In this document: in pieces, positions 1 to 10,619 of the stretch | Position numbering within the stretch: the first letter of the stretch is position 1 | Layout of the letters: the number at the start of each line of letters is the position of its first letter | From: Diphasiastrum complanatum | Lineage: Eukaryota; Streptophyta; Lycopodiopsida; Lycopodiales; Lycopodiaceae | Assembly: GCA_029204225.1 (NCBI GenBank) | Contig: CM055099.1 | Location: forward strand, 70,631,349-70,695,348 | Reading direction: 5' to 3' | Length of the DNA stretch: 64,000 nt | Made by a program: the position numbers and the translations under genes | The notes under the pieces: model-generated | Told to the model about the DNA's origin: nothing | The model's input: the letters and a program-made list of their open reading frames with translations, nothing else | Databases searched by the model: none

Positions 1-627
1 ATTGTGATTGCGTTCAGTTCGGCACGACTCATGTCTTTCTAATCATCAATTGGAATCTTGTAGCCGAAGTAAAGATTTCTTGCTGTGTAGTAGTTCTTAT
101 TTAACATAGGATCAAAATGTTGTATTGCTGGTCGATTTGTTGTAATTGTTGTAGGGATGTTTATGGAGAATATGTTATATAGATGTTTTATGTAGAGACT
201 TATGATTTCACATTATCCGAGTTATGTCATATATTGTAAAAAATTTCAATCTCCATATGCGTAAAATGTGCTATAGTGCCATTTTAAGTAGAAGTTGCGA
301 CGTTCTAAAGAGACGCAATAGAAGTCCAGAACCGACATTTAACGGTTCGTAAACGACATTGAGACCGGTGATCGTTTCTATAAGGTCGACACTTCGTGCC
401 ATTGTACTGACGCATTTCTATGCAGAGCTGAGTATCAATAGAGAGAAGAGCGAGTTCCTATAGCTTGAGCATTCTTTTCCTTTTGCTATCTTTCACATAA
501 TTACTTCTTATCATATGTGCGAACACACTCTATATGATCTGTGGATGATTGTGATATTGTTCTATTTGTGTCACACACATTTCTTATATTATACTGAATT
601 TCAGTTATTCTAACATGGATTTTCAGG
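1..627. other. Unassigned left flank
   Basis: AT-rich sequence upstream of the first LTR-like repeat. I see no long open frame, RNA gene or terminal repeat here. It is not similar to the sequence just left of the matching repeat at 9452, which is why the repeat boundary is placed near 628. Confidence 0.5.
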
Positions 628-1170
628 CGACACCAGCAAGTAACAATTCTGACTATTGTGTGCAGGGTATTAGCTGAAGCTGTTAAGCATCATTTCTTAG
701 TAGACCTTCTTTCATTTCTGAATGAGCTATGTGTTCAGATAACGGGATTGTTTGAGGCTCTGTTTTGCTTGCTTTCTGCGATAAAGACTAATTCTCTGTG
801 TTTGATTAAGAAAAATCCTTAGCTAATGTGATTATGCTTACTGAATCTAATTGCTAGTTGCTGTCAATTCTGACTGTTTCCTTGATGCCTGAAGAGCCTG
901 AAAGATAAAGGAATCCTTACATCTACAGACCTTGACCAAAACATTTCATCATTGGTGTTCCTGGATGCCAATTTACCCAAATATCTTTGGATAACCAGTT
1001 ATGTCGTTGTAGTATTCATTGTGATTTCTATACATACCAGTCCGTTTACCATCATATATACCTTTACCATGCAAAAGATGAGATTATTCTCTCTCTTGGG
1101 GAACGACCAAATCTTTTATACTACATGATTCATCATTTTTGTGGAAATCTATAACGACTAGGCCACCACA
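628..1170 (+). repeat. 5' LTR of element 1
   Basis: Direct repeat of 9452-9986, clearly similar along its whole length with scattered substitutions, so an old insertion. It begins at a cgacacc matching TGACACC in the right copy and ends in ggccaccaca, six bases before the primer binding site. That spacing supports its being the 5' LTR. Confidence 0.75.
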
Positions 1171-1175
1171 TAATT

Positions 1176-1193
1176 TGGCGCCATTGCCGGGGA
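1176..1193 (+). promoter_or_regulatory. Primer binding site, tRNA-Asp type
   Basis: TGGCGCCATTGCCGGGGA matches the complement of the 3' end of plant tRNA-Asp at 17 of 18 positions (A in place of G at position 8). It primes minus-strand cDNA synthesis. Its place right after the 5' LTR fixes the element's direction. Confidence 0.8.
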
Positions 1194-1257
1194 GATGAAT
1201 TTTACCTTTTGCACTATTTTTGAGTATATTACATCTACGAATCTTTCTCATTAATAC

Positions 1258-3058
1258 ATGCCAAGAACGTACTCTCAAGCAACTATTGAACAGAAGCGTT
1301 TAGAGCATGCACGACGTTTAGAAGCATATAGGAAGTCTAAAAATTTGTATTCGCAAAATTCACCAGTTAGAGCAAGATTAACACCTGAAGCGTTTAATGA
1401 TCTTTTACACGCTACTACAGCATTTGTAGATTCATTTGAGGAAACATCCGTTGAAACACCAAGTTCTACAGATTCACCTGAATCGGATTTGTCTGATTCT
1501 ACTTCTGAACCAAGTTTAGAATCTTTGTCTGAGTGAAGTTTAGATTCAGATCCTCCAAGTTCATCTAGTTCACCACCATTTATTAATATGGCTAATCCAG
1601 TGCCACCCACATCTACAAAAATCAGATACGATTTCTTTAAGGGATCATCTTCTGAAGATGCGGATAGTTATTTGTCGCAATTTGAATCCATTACCATGGC
1701 AAATACAGAGCATACGGATGAGGATAAAGTTAGAATTTTGCCAGGTCTTCTGCGGAAGCAGGCTAGGATTTGGTACAGTCAATTAGTACCGAAAACAGTT
1801 AATACTTGGAACGCTTTAAAAGCAGCATTCCTTAAACAGTTTAGGGAGATAGGATATTCCACTAGATTGTTGGCTCGGCTTAACTCTGTTGAGAGAAAGC
1901 CAGAGGAATCACTTAGGAAATATACTCGTAGGGTTAAGAACTTAATAGGAAAGTTAGGAGCCCAGTATCCAGTTCCTATGCAAAATGAATGGTTCTTGGG
2001 TGGTTTGCCTAAGAAAATTGATATTGTCGACAGGGTTTGATGACTTCTTTGGAAGATGTCATTGCCTCTACTGAGAATTACAAAACTTCTCAAATTTCTC
2101 GCAGACGGAGAAATGAAAGAAAAACTAGTAAAAAGAACAAATTTAAATGAACAGAAGAATCTGAAACATCTACTAAGTCTGAATCAGAATTTGATTCAGT
2201 GGATGGCAAAGAATCCTCTGAGTATTCATCTTATTTTTCTTCTCAGAAGAAGAATCTTCTTATAGGAAATCCAAAAATAGGAATTCAGATAGAAAGAAAA
2301 GAATGGAGAAAGATGGATCCATTAATGAAAAGTGTTGAGCTGTTAACAAGAGAAATGAGTGACTTGAAAGTCTAGATATCTGATGTTAAAGCCAAGCGAA
2401 AGAAAGCAAATCCTAACGCCAATGTTTGGTGTACCGCTTGTGGGAAGGAAGGTCATTCTAAGACCAACTGTCCCAGTTTACAGACTAATTATTTAGAAGA
2501 GGAACTATTCCTCTGTCCGATTAATAATCATGAGGAGGTAGCTTATACTTCAACTCCTACTAACCAAAAAACTATGATACCAAAACAACGTACTGGTCAA
2601 CAGTTTACTATTTTGCAACGGGGTGGAACACGAGATTCCACTCCACCGACCAGAGTAAGGGGTTCGTGCTACAACTACGGAGCCCCGGGTCACTATTCAA
2701 CTGATTGTCCTGAACCCAGTAGATCAGCAGGATATGTGCCACTCTGTGCTAACTGTAAAGGCAAAGGGCATGTCACAGTTGAATGTCCTCAGCCACAACA
2801 GCCACGGTCTAAACCAAGGTTTGTAAATTCACCTAGGGAAGACGACCTTCGGCCATCTAAGACTAACACTGACATGATAGTAGAGTTTGAATTATTAGGT
2901 CAAGATCATCAATGGCCAGATTTAGAGGAAAAGGTAAATAAAGTAACTACAAGAAGTAGTAAAGATTCTTTAACACTTAAAGTAAGAAGAAAACTAAGGC
3001 GAAAATTGCAAAAATTACGAAAAATGCGACATAAAAAGCGAAGTTCGCAGAATAGTTA
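1258..3058 (+). pseudogene. gag of element 1 (broken)
   Basis: Capsid/nucleocapsid region. The frame opens at an ATG at 1258, is cut by TGA at 1534-1536 and resumes in the same frame (second ATG at 1588) to 2040, where a one-base shift occurs. The following frame (SLEDVIASTENYK) is itself cut by a TGA near 2147. The gag core lies at about 1610-2035. Three CCHC zinc knuckles follow: 2430-2471 (CTACGKEGHSKTNC), 2667-2708, where the second cysteine is tyrosine (CYNYGAPGH), and 2745-2786 (CANCKGKGHVTVEC). Three knuckles is more than the usual one or two. A lysine/arginine-rich tail ends at 3058. It would package element RNA in cytoplasmic particles; this copy cannot make a full protein. Confidence 0.75.
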
Positions 3059-3348
3059 GTAAAAATTCCTAGTGATAAATAATTAAGTCTTGATAAGTCT
3101 AATGGAAGACATTATGATGTTGATATTAGTTCAGAAGCTAAGAAGCTTTTAGACGAAGAAATTAGACAAGTTAAGAAAGTGACATTTTCAGATCCAGTTA
3201 TAAGTAGCGAGATACCTAGAAATCTGTCACCACTTAGAAACTGTTCTTATAATATTTTAATAAGACCTTATATTCTAGAATGCCTAATATAACTTTTACA
3301 TAGTTATTAGACGATAACCAATATTATAAGAAAGAAATTAAGCAATTC

Positions 3349-3768
3349 TTGCAAAATAAAAAGAGAAGAAAAGCAAACTTACCAGTAATCAACTTAGGAT
3401 TAGTTAATTACGGTGATGAAGGCCAACCAGAGATTCAGATAGTAATTAATGGCTGCATCTTAGATAATGTACCCAGAGATTTCGGATCTAGTGTAAATAT
3501 AATGACTGAAGAAACGGCATATGAATTAGGCATTCATCATAGAATAGCACCCACTTTAAGACATTTAAGGTTAGTCGATGCAACTAGAAGATCACCAATA
3601 GGAGACCTATCTCAGGTCACAGTTTATATTGGAGACCATAAGTTTCTTATGGATTTTATAGTATTAAAAACTACGAGACAATCGTCATATAAAGAGTTAT
3701 TAGGACGACCATGGCTCTATCAGGCCGATGTTTTAACTCACTGGAAGAAAAAAAAAGATTACCTTTAG
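3349..3768 (+). pseudogene. Retropepsin domain 1 of element 1 (DFG at active site)
   Basis: About 139 codons with the plan of a retroviral aspartic protease: a strand leading into the active-site loop at 3478-3486, then the LGRPWLYQAD flap/C-terminal segment near 3700-3730. The expected Asp-Ser/Thr-Gly reads Asp-Phe-Gly (gat ttc gga), which a single C-to-T change from TCC (serine) would explain, so it is probably inactive. A second complete protease follows about 566 bp downstream with the same flanking segment. The family role is maturation of gag and pol. Confidence 0.7.
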
Positions 3769-3775
3769 AGACCAG

Positions 3776-4525
3776 ATGGAGACACCGACAAGAAAAAGTC
3801 ATAAAAGAATCTCCATATCATGGAAAAAAGATAAGTACGAAGGCGAGACACCTACATCTTCCTCGAGCTATACTACGGAGGAAGAAGGGCTTCAGTCAGT
3901 AGGGACTAAGGAAGGGGAGAGGTTAGTCACACTAAGTATACCTGCATACAGTAATAGAGTAGAATATGTAGATAGAGGAGATTGTGGAGTTCCAGAGATT
4001 AGTGCAATCATAGAAGATCAGACTATAGATAGAATACTAATAGACTCAGGATCCAGTATCAATCTAGTAACAAAAACAATGGTTAAAGAATTAGGATTAG
4101 AGAACCAGATACAGCCTATCACTTATCACGAAATCCATTTAGCGGACGCGACTAAATGTATACCGGTAGGTGAGCTAAGAGGTATTAACGTAATTATAGA
4201 GATAGAGACGTTTGTTATGAATTTCCTTGTCGTAGATCCAATAGATACACTACCTTATTCGATATTATTTGGAAGACCATGGTTATATCAAGCAGATGCT
4301 ATTATAAATTGGTCTACCAAACAGATATTTTTTCCAGGCATTCTCACAGCCAGTCCAATAGGGGGTCACCTTTTGAGATGGGGTGAGCAGTTAGCTAGAC
4401 CTGCTGAATCATGGATCAATTTCATAGAATGCTATGAGATTGATGAGGAAGAAGAAATACCGACAACATCCGAGTCAAGAGAAGTTCTGGGTGGAACCAG
4501 AGCAAAACTAACCGAGGGATGGTAG
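3776..4525 (+). CDS. Retropepsin domain 2 of element 1
   Basis: An open stretch of 249 codons. The active-site triplet Asp-Ser-Gly is at 4043-4051 (IDSGSSINLV), followed by the conserved ILFGRPWLYQADAIINW segment at about 4262-4312. It resembles domain 1 throughout, so the two look like a tandem duplication. The frame overlaps the RT frame (ATG at 4519) by 7 bp, so pol expression would need a frame change here, or one base has been lost. This is the only copy with an intact catalytic triplet and would be the working protease of the ancestral element. Confidence 0.75.
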   Translation: METPTRKSHKRISISWKKDKYEGETPTSSSSYTTEEEGLQSVGTKEGERLVTLSIPAYSNRVEYVDRGDCGVPEISAIIEDQTIDRILIDSGSSINLVTKTMVKELGLENQIQPITYHEIHLADATKCIPVGELRGINVIIEIETFVMNFLVVDPIDTLPYSILFGRPWLYQADAIINWSTKQIFFPGILTASPIGGHLLRWGEQLARPAESWINFIECYEIDEEEEIPTTSESREVLGGTRAKLTEGW

Positions 4526-5930
4526 ATAAAACAGATTATGTAGAAATAGAAATTAATAAAGGTAAGACTGTGAATCTATATAAACACCAATCGGACCAAG
4601 AACGTGAAGAATATATATTGCTTCTTCAAAAATACCAAAACGTGTTTGGTTGGTCGATGGATGATTTAATAGGAATACCAGTTAAATGGGACGAACATAG
4701 AATAGATCTCATTCAGGGAACAATACATGTTAGACATCGTCAATATAGATTGAATCCAAAGTACTCCTTATTAGTAAAAGACGAATTAGATAGATGTCTT
4801 AGAGCGGGTATTATATATCCTATTCTAAGCAATGAGTGGGTATCACCAATAGTTATAGTACCTAAGAAGAAGACGGGCAAGATTAGAGTTTGTCAGGATT
4901 TTAGGAAACTAAATGCTGCTACAGCAAAGGATTATCATCCTCTATCGTATACAGATACCATTCTTGACCAAGTAGCTGGTCATGAACGTTATAGTTTTTT
5001 AGATGGATTCTCAGGTTATAACCAAGTTTTTATAAAAGAGGAAGATAGATCCAAAACAACTTTCACCACTGATTGGGGGACGTATGCATATACGCGAATG
5101 CCCTTTGGTCTTTGTAATGCACTTGTCACATTTCAACGTATGATGACTAATATTTTCAAAAAAATTTAAGAAAATTTTTAGAAATTTTTATGGATGACTT
5201 TTGTGTCTATTCATCAACTAAAAACCATTTAGATGCATTAGAGAAAACATTGAGAAGATGTCAAGAGACATCTCTTAAACTGCATCCAGCTAAGTGCTAC
5301 TTTGGGATGAGGGAAGGAATCCTTTTAGGACATAAAATTTCAAAGGATGGTATACAAGCCGACATCGAAAAAATAAAAATGATTTTAGAATTATTAGAAC
5401 CAACCAATTTAAGAGAGCTTAGAGGTTTTCTAGGTCATGTAGGTTACTATCGGAGGATAATTAAAGATTATGCTATAACAGTAACACCTTTAACAAGTTT
5501 ATTAAAAAAATCTGTTGAGTACCATTCGACACAAGACCATCAGAAAGCTTTTGATCAATTGAAACAGTCATTAGCAGAAGCCACTGGGGTTAGGTGTGGT
5601 TCTTAGTCAGAAAGATGACCAAAATATAGATTATCCAATTTACTATGCGGAAAGGCAACTTGCTACATCATAAAAGAATTATTCCGCTACAGAGCGAGAA
5701 GCATTAGGGATGATTTATTTTAAAGAAATTTAGACATTAACTTTTAGAATACCCTTTTGTTTTTCATGTACATCACTATGCATTAAAACATTTAGTGAAT
5801 AAACCTGATCTTTTGGATAGAATAGCTAGATGGGTATTATAATTAGATGAGTTTAATTATGAAGTAGAATTAAGAAGAGGCAAGGATCATCAAAATGTTG
5901 ATTGCATATCCCGCCTTTAAACAAAAAACC
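4519..5930 (+). pseudogene. Reverse transcriptase and RNase H of element 1 (broken)
   Basis: RT runs from 4519. Visible motifs are the fingers segment VSPIVIVPKKKTGKIRVCQDFRKL (positions 4840-4911), FLDGFSGYNQVFIKEED and MPFGLCNA (5098-5121). The frame stops at 5167-5169 just after a run of seven A's and continues one frame over as FMDDF, the YxDD catalytic box (about 5184-5198), then HKISKDGI and LRELRGFLGHVGYYRRI. RNase H from about 5580 is badly decayed: its second half has many stops and a stretch is missing after 5710. The enzyme would copy element RNA to DNA; this copy is dead. Confidence 0.8.
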
Positions 5931-5971
5931 AATTAGAATCTATTTCTGATGAATTTCTAGATGAACATATA

Positions 5972-7246
5972 ATGAGTATTCAATCAGAAACATCAATTTA
6001 TAGGGACATTATTAATTTTTTACAAGACCAGATATATCCTGAACATTTTAATAAACAACAAAAAACTGTTTTTCTTTCTAAGGTAGGACCTTACACGATT
6101 GTAAATAGTATATTGTATAAATTAGGAGCTGACAATAGTCTCCGCCGATGTTTAGAACCAATCGAGACGGCCGCTGTAATAATGTGCATTACATGAGGAA
6201 GATTCGTGGGGTCATTATGCTCTTAAAAACACTGCAAATTTTTTTTTTAATGCTAAATATTGGTGGCCTACCGTCTATAGAAATATTAAAATTTTCATCA
6301 AAAAATGTGATGCATGCCAGAGGATGGGGAAACCCAGCTTTGCAACACATTGGCCACTTACTCCAATTATCCCCTTAGCACCTTTTGAGAAGTGGGGGAT
6401 AGATTTTGTAGGACCTATCAAACCGACCACGCGTAAAACTCGTCGTCGTTACATACTCATTGCCACGGACTATGCTACCAAGATGGTAGAGGCCGAAGCC
6501 ACAATTAAGAACGATGCTAAGACTGTAGCAAAGTTTTTATTCCAAAACATTATCACGCGATATGGTTGTCCCTTAGAACTCATTAGTGATAGGGAAACCC
6601 ATTTTCTTAATCAGACCATTGAAGCCATGTTGTCATATTTTTCTATTACACGTCGCCAAACCACTCCATATAATCCAAAAGCAAATGGCTTATGGAACGG
6701 GCAAATGGAATTCTATGTAAAATTTTGAATAAAGTAATGGAAACACGTTCTTCTGATTGGGATCAGAATTTACCATTTGTCTTATGGGCATATAGAATTG
6801 CTGAAAAGATTACAACTAGGCAGACTCCATACTATCTTGTGTATGGAATGCATCCCATACTACCGATAGAATTCGAAGTTCTAACATTTCGCATTAATAT
6901 TGAAGAGCGAATGGATGAACACGATAGTCTTCGGGAGCGGATGATTTCCTTGATGCAACTGGAAGAGGATCATCGTCTTTCATTAATTGAGACTGAATGA
7001 GTTCACAGTAAAAAAAAAAAAAAAATTGACCAATCCATTAAGAAAATAAAAATTAAACAAGGGGACTATGTGCTTCTGTATGATAACAGACACATGTTGT
7101 TTCCTGGAAAATTACATACCAGATGGATGGGACCGTATGAAGTTATAGAAGTTTTTAATAATAGATCACTTCAGTTAGCTAATCTCCAAGGACATTTACT
7201 TGACACTCGAGTAAATGGTTCAAGGGTGAAGCACTACTATGACTAA
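5972..7246 (+). pseudogene. Integrase of element 1 (broken)
   Basis: Integrase in at least three frame segments: an N-terminal region to about 6196, a HHCC-type zinc segment at about 6190-6330 ending in CDACQRMGK, and a DDE core with FVGPIKPTTRKT, a central Asp in ELISDRET (near 6570-6590) and the segment that should carry the catalytic Glu at about 6680-6715, where a one-base shift occurs. The frame continues at 6692-7000. After a run of 14 A's near 7010 the C-terminal region reads to a natural end, VKHYYD plus stop at 7244-7246. It would insert cDNA into chromosomes. No chromodomain is seen, which agrees with an Athila/Tat-type assignment. Confidence 0.75.
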
Positions 7247-7817
7247 TGTCCGATACATCAGTTTTTGAAGGCCTCATTTTCTGTCCAATTATTATTATTT
7301 TATTTTATTTTTTTATTTTTTTTACCGAAGTTTATATTTTTTGTGAAAATGCCGAAGCATGCTGCAATTGTTTGTATTGCGAAAAAGCCGAGATCTTCGC
7401 TACATTTATATTTTGCAAAAAATCCGACACTATATTGGAATATGGTGTATTTAGTGAGTTCACCAATATGGAAGTTGCGACACTTACCTTCACATTTTTC
7501 GGGATTTTACCTTTTGACACCTTTGCATTTTTCGCATTTTAACGAAGGAAGAAATAAGCTTACCAAGCGAAGCATTCCTGCAATTTGTTTATTTATTTAT
7601 TTTTGTTTTTTGGACTAGACACTTTATTATTTAGTATGCATCTTCAAAATGAAGGACACGCTTCCATTTAATAGTAGTCCAATCCGCCGAATACGCCTAA
7701 AACCTCAAACACTTCAGTTGTTGTCGCTACCATTTTCCATCATTCTTGCTCTCCGAAATTGCGAATTGTTGCGATCAAGCTCTTGTCTGCCATCGCTCGT
7801 TTACATTTGCAAGCACT
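7247..7817 (+). other. Pol to ORF3 spacer of element 1
   Basis: T-rich, low-complexity sequence with several loosely repeated units around the words gccgaag and ttcgc (7340-7550). No convincing gene. Such long non-coding spacers after pol are common in Athila/Tat elements. Confidence 0.5.
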
Positions 7818-9467
7818 ATGGCGATCGTATTCAAGACAAGCCCAAAGCCAGTGTTACCAATCTTACAACCACTAGCTGTTCGTGCGCGAATTGAAGGTCT
7901 TCTTCAATTCAATCCATCAGTTATTCTTACTGATCTTTGTTATGAGTTGATCCGCAACTTAGGCGAAACAGAGGAAGGACATATTTCCACAACTGTCCGC
8001 AATCAAGAGATTATAATCACAGAGGGGTTTTACTGTCGTGCCTTAGGATTGCCTATGGACGGCAGTATGCTAGTTACCAAACCAGATTTCATTGTGGAGA
8101 GCAGAGTTTTTCAAGAAGGAGCTTATCTTGAGAAACGGGGATACAAACTCTCTTACATTAGAGACCCCAATCTCAAGAGCTTCGTTCGATTTACTCTTGC
8201 TTCTATCTTTCTACCAGAGCAAGAGTACACAATTTCAAATACCAATATGGGATACTTGCTGAGAGCCTTAAATGGAGAGCAGATTGCCTTCGGACATATT
8301 GCTTTTAAGCAATTCTGTAAATTAATAAAAGTAAATCAGTTCTCTAGACTAGGTCAGCAGATGGGCATCTTATGCATGCATGCAGGTGTGTTGACAATGC
8401 AGGAGTTCATCAGGATTGCACCAGTATTACCAGGACTAGCACCATCAATTGAGGCGGAATCCCAAATGCAGACATCAAAGGCAACCACCGCAGCAGCCAC
8501 AACATCATCATCAAGTCACGTGAGCTCGGTGAGGATGTCTTTGCCATCGTCCCAGTATACACCATTGACCATCCCAGAAGGAAATCAGGACGTGGAACAA
8601 GAGGCAGAGAACATTGCTGATCAAGAGCAAAATCAGGCTGAAATACCACAAGAACCAGAACCACAAGGAGCAGAGCAACTTTTTGAGGACCAGTAGGGCA
8701 GCGAAAGGCACGTCAAGGATCCAATCCTCGATGCCGAGTTATATCAACAGGTTTTTGGAACGCTACATACTCGGACAACTATACAACACCTTGCCAGCTT
8801 GGAAAAGTTATCCAGGAAGCTGGGGTCCAAGTATGAAAGAGTCCGAGCAGACCTCACCCAAACAGATGCAGAGCTGAGTGAAACTAAGGCTCAACTGGCC
8901 TATAGAAATGAGGAGCTCAAAGCAGCCAATGCGGAGCTGAGCAGGAAAGAGACAGAGCTGGAAGAAGCAAAAGGAAGGCAGGATGCCACACTTGAAGTGT
9001 TGGAAGAGATGTAGGAGCAGTCCAACACTTTAAAAAATGAGAACATCCTTCTCAAACAACAACTTCAGACCCTTCAGGCTTCCTTGCAGGAAGAAAGACG
9101 AGCACAAGCCACTCTTCAAAATAGCAATGTGAAACTGAGCAATGAACTTAGTAGTGCTCAGGTGTCATTTGCCCAACTGCAAAATTCTGCAGAGATGCTA
9201 AAGAAAGGCAATCAAATATACAAAAAACAGGCCGAAGAGGCAATACTCTGACGAATTAGCGCCGAAGTCACACTCGGTGCCTGCGTATCTCATGATAGGT
9301 ACCGAATTGATCCAGTAGCATGGAAGGGAATCCAGGAGCGGATGATCCAGACCTTCCAGATGCAATATCTGCAGCCGTAGATGATTGCCTATGAGAAGTT
9401 GAAGGAAGAGCTAGAAGAGGCCAGATTCCAATCAGGCCAAATACAAATCTCTGACACCAGCAAATAA
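7818..9467 (+). pseudogene. Third ORF (env-position protein) of element 1, with C-terminal coiled coil
   Basis: One reading frame from an ATG at 7818 (an in-frame ATG also at 7746) to TAA at 9465-9467, about 549 codons, cut by stops at 8694, 9012, 9249 and 9378. All four sit where a C-to-T change would turn CAG or CGA into a stop. The first part (about 210 residues, with SVILTDLCYELIRNLG and TEGFYCRALGLPMDG) resembles the putative plant transposon protein found after pol in Athila-type elements. A Ser/Thr/Gln/Glu-rich linker follows, then a heptad-rich coiled coil at about 8790-9245. No signal peptide or clear membrane segment is visible, so an envelope role is not supported. The stop codon lies about 14 bp inside the 3' LTR. 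Confidence 0.65.
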
Positions 9468-9986
9468 CAATTCTGACTAATGTGTGCAGGGTATTAGCCG
9501 AAGTTGTTAAGTATCATTTCTTAGTAGACCTTCTTTCATTTCTGAATGAGCTGTGTGTTCAGATAACGGGATTGTTTGAGGCTCTGTTTTGCTTGCTTTC
9601 TGCGATAAAGACTAATTCTCTATGTTTGATTAAGAAGAATCCTTAGCTAATGTGATTCTGCTTACTGAATCTAATTGCTAGTTGCCGTCAGTTCTGACTG
9701 TTTCCTTGATTCCTGAAGAGCCTAAAAGATAAAGTAATCCTTACATTTACAGACCTTGACCAAAACATTTCATCATTGGTGTTTTTGGATGCCAATTTAC
9801 CCAAATATCTTTGGATAACCAGTTCTGTCGTTGTAGTATTCGTTGTGAATTTTATACATACCAGTCTGTTTACCATCATATATACATTTACCGTGCAAAA
9901 GATGAGATTATTCTCTCTCTTGGGGAACAATGAAACCTTTTATACTACATAATTCATCATTTTTGTGGAAATCTATAGGCCACCAC
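9452..9986 (+). repeat. 3' LTR of element 1
   Basis: Direct repeat of 628-1170, starting TGACACCAGCAA and ending ggccaccac. The upstream sequence is not a clean polypurine tract, which weakens the exact left boundary. Confidence 0.7.
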
Positions 9987-10619
9987 GTTTTAAAAACCCT
10001 GAAATAAGAACGACATTTCAAAAGATGTATTTAACATTCATAGTTTTTGTACTAGGTGATAAAAAATAGACATTTAGAAAAATAGAATGTTATAAAATTA
10101 CAAAAGAATAGGAATAGAATATACCTTGAATTGGATCTCCATGATATTGATTGATGTATTGACCTCTTTCGTCCTTCTTTTTTTCAATGAATTTGCTTAG
10201 AGCTAAATTTGTTTGGAAGCCTTCCTTGTATGTGTTTGGATCATTACCACAGGAGTTCAATAAGAACATCTATTTTGTTGTTGGAAATATTTTTTCCGTC
10301 GATGATGGTATTTCAGAAGAAGTTTTGGAAGATGACACCTCGGCTTTTAATTTTCGGAATAACTAAAACAATGAATTTGATATTGTAGTTATTCTGAGAA
10401 AGGACATTTACGAGTCGAAAGTGAAAATGAAATTTGTATAATTACCTCTTTTGGATCATACTCAATTTCGGATGCCATTTCCTTTTCTGATAATCTGCAA
10501 ATATTAGAAAGACATATTTAAAAATAAAAATGTAAAATCATACATGAAGTCAAATTAAGTGGGTAGAAATGATTATAGTACATCTTTGAAGATATGATAG
10601 TATTTCAGATATTTATGTT
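9987..10619. other. Unassigned AT-rich stretch
   Basis: No open frame or repeat I can support. It lies just past the C-terminus of the helicase remnant and may be its 3' flank. Confidence 0.4.

Larger units (their letters stand above)
628..9986 (+). mobile_element. Ty3/gypsy retrotransposon, Athila-like, with third ORF (element 1)
   Basis: About 9.4 kb between two direct repeats (628-1170 and 9452-9986). The order on the plus strand is tRNA-Asp-type primer site, gag with three zinc knuckles, two protease domains, RT, RNase H, integrase, then an extra ORF with a coiled coil. RT before integrase places it in Ty3/gypsy. The Asp primer site and the extra ORF after pol resemble the Athila/Tat lineage of plants. 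Nearly every frame carries stops or shifts, so this copy is inactive. I found no clear target duplication, so the ends are approximate. Confidence 0.85.

Noticed and set aside
7246-7618. Phe/Ile-rich frames after the integrase of element 1 as a membrane protein
   Set aside because: The hydrophobicity comes from a T-rich low-complexity stretch; two frames on the same strand look equally hydrophobic.
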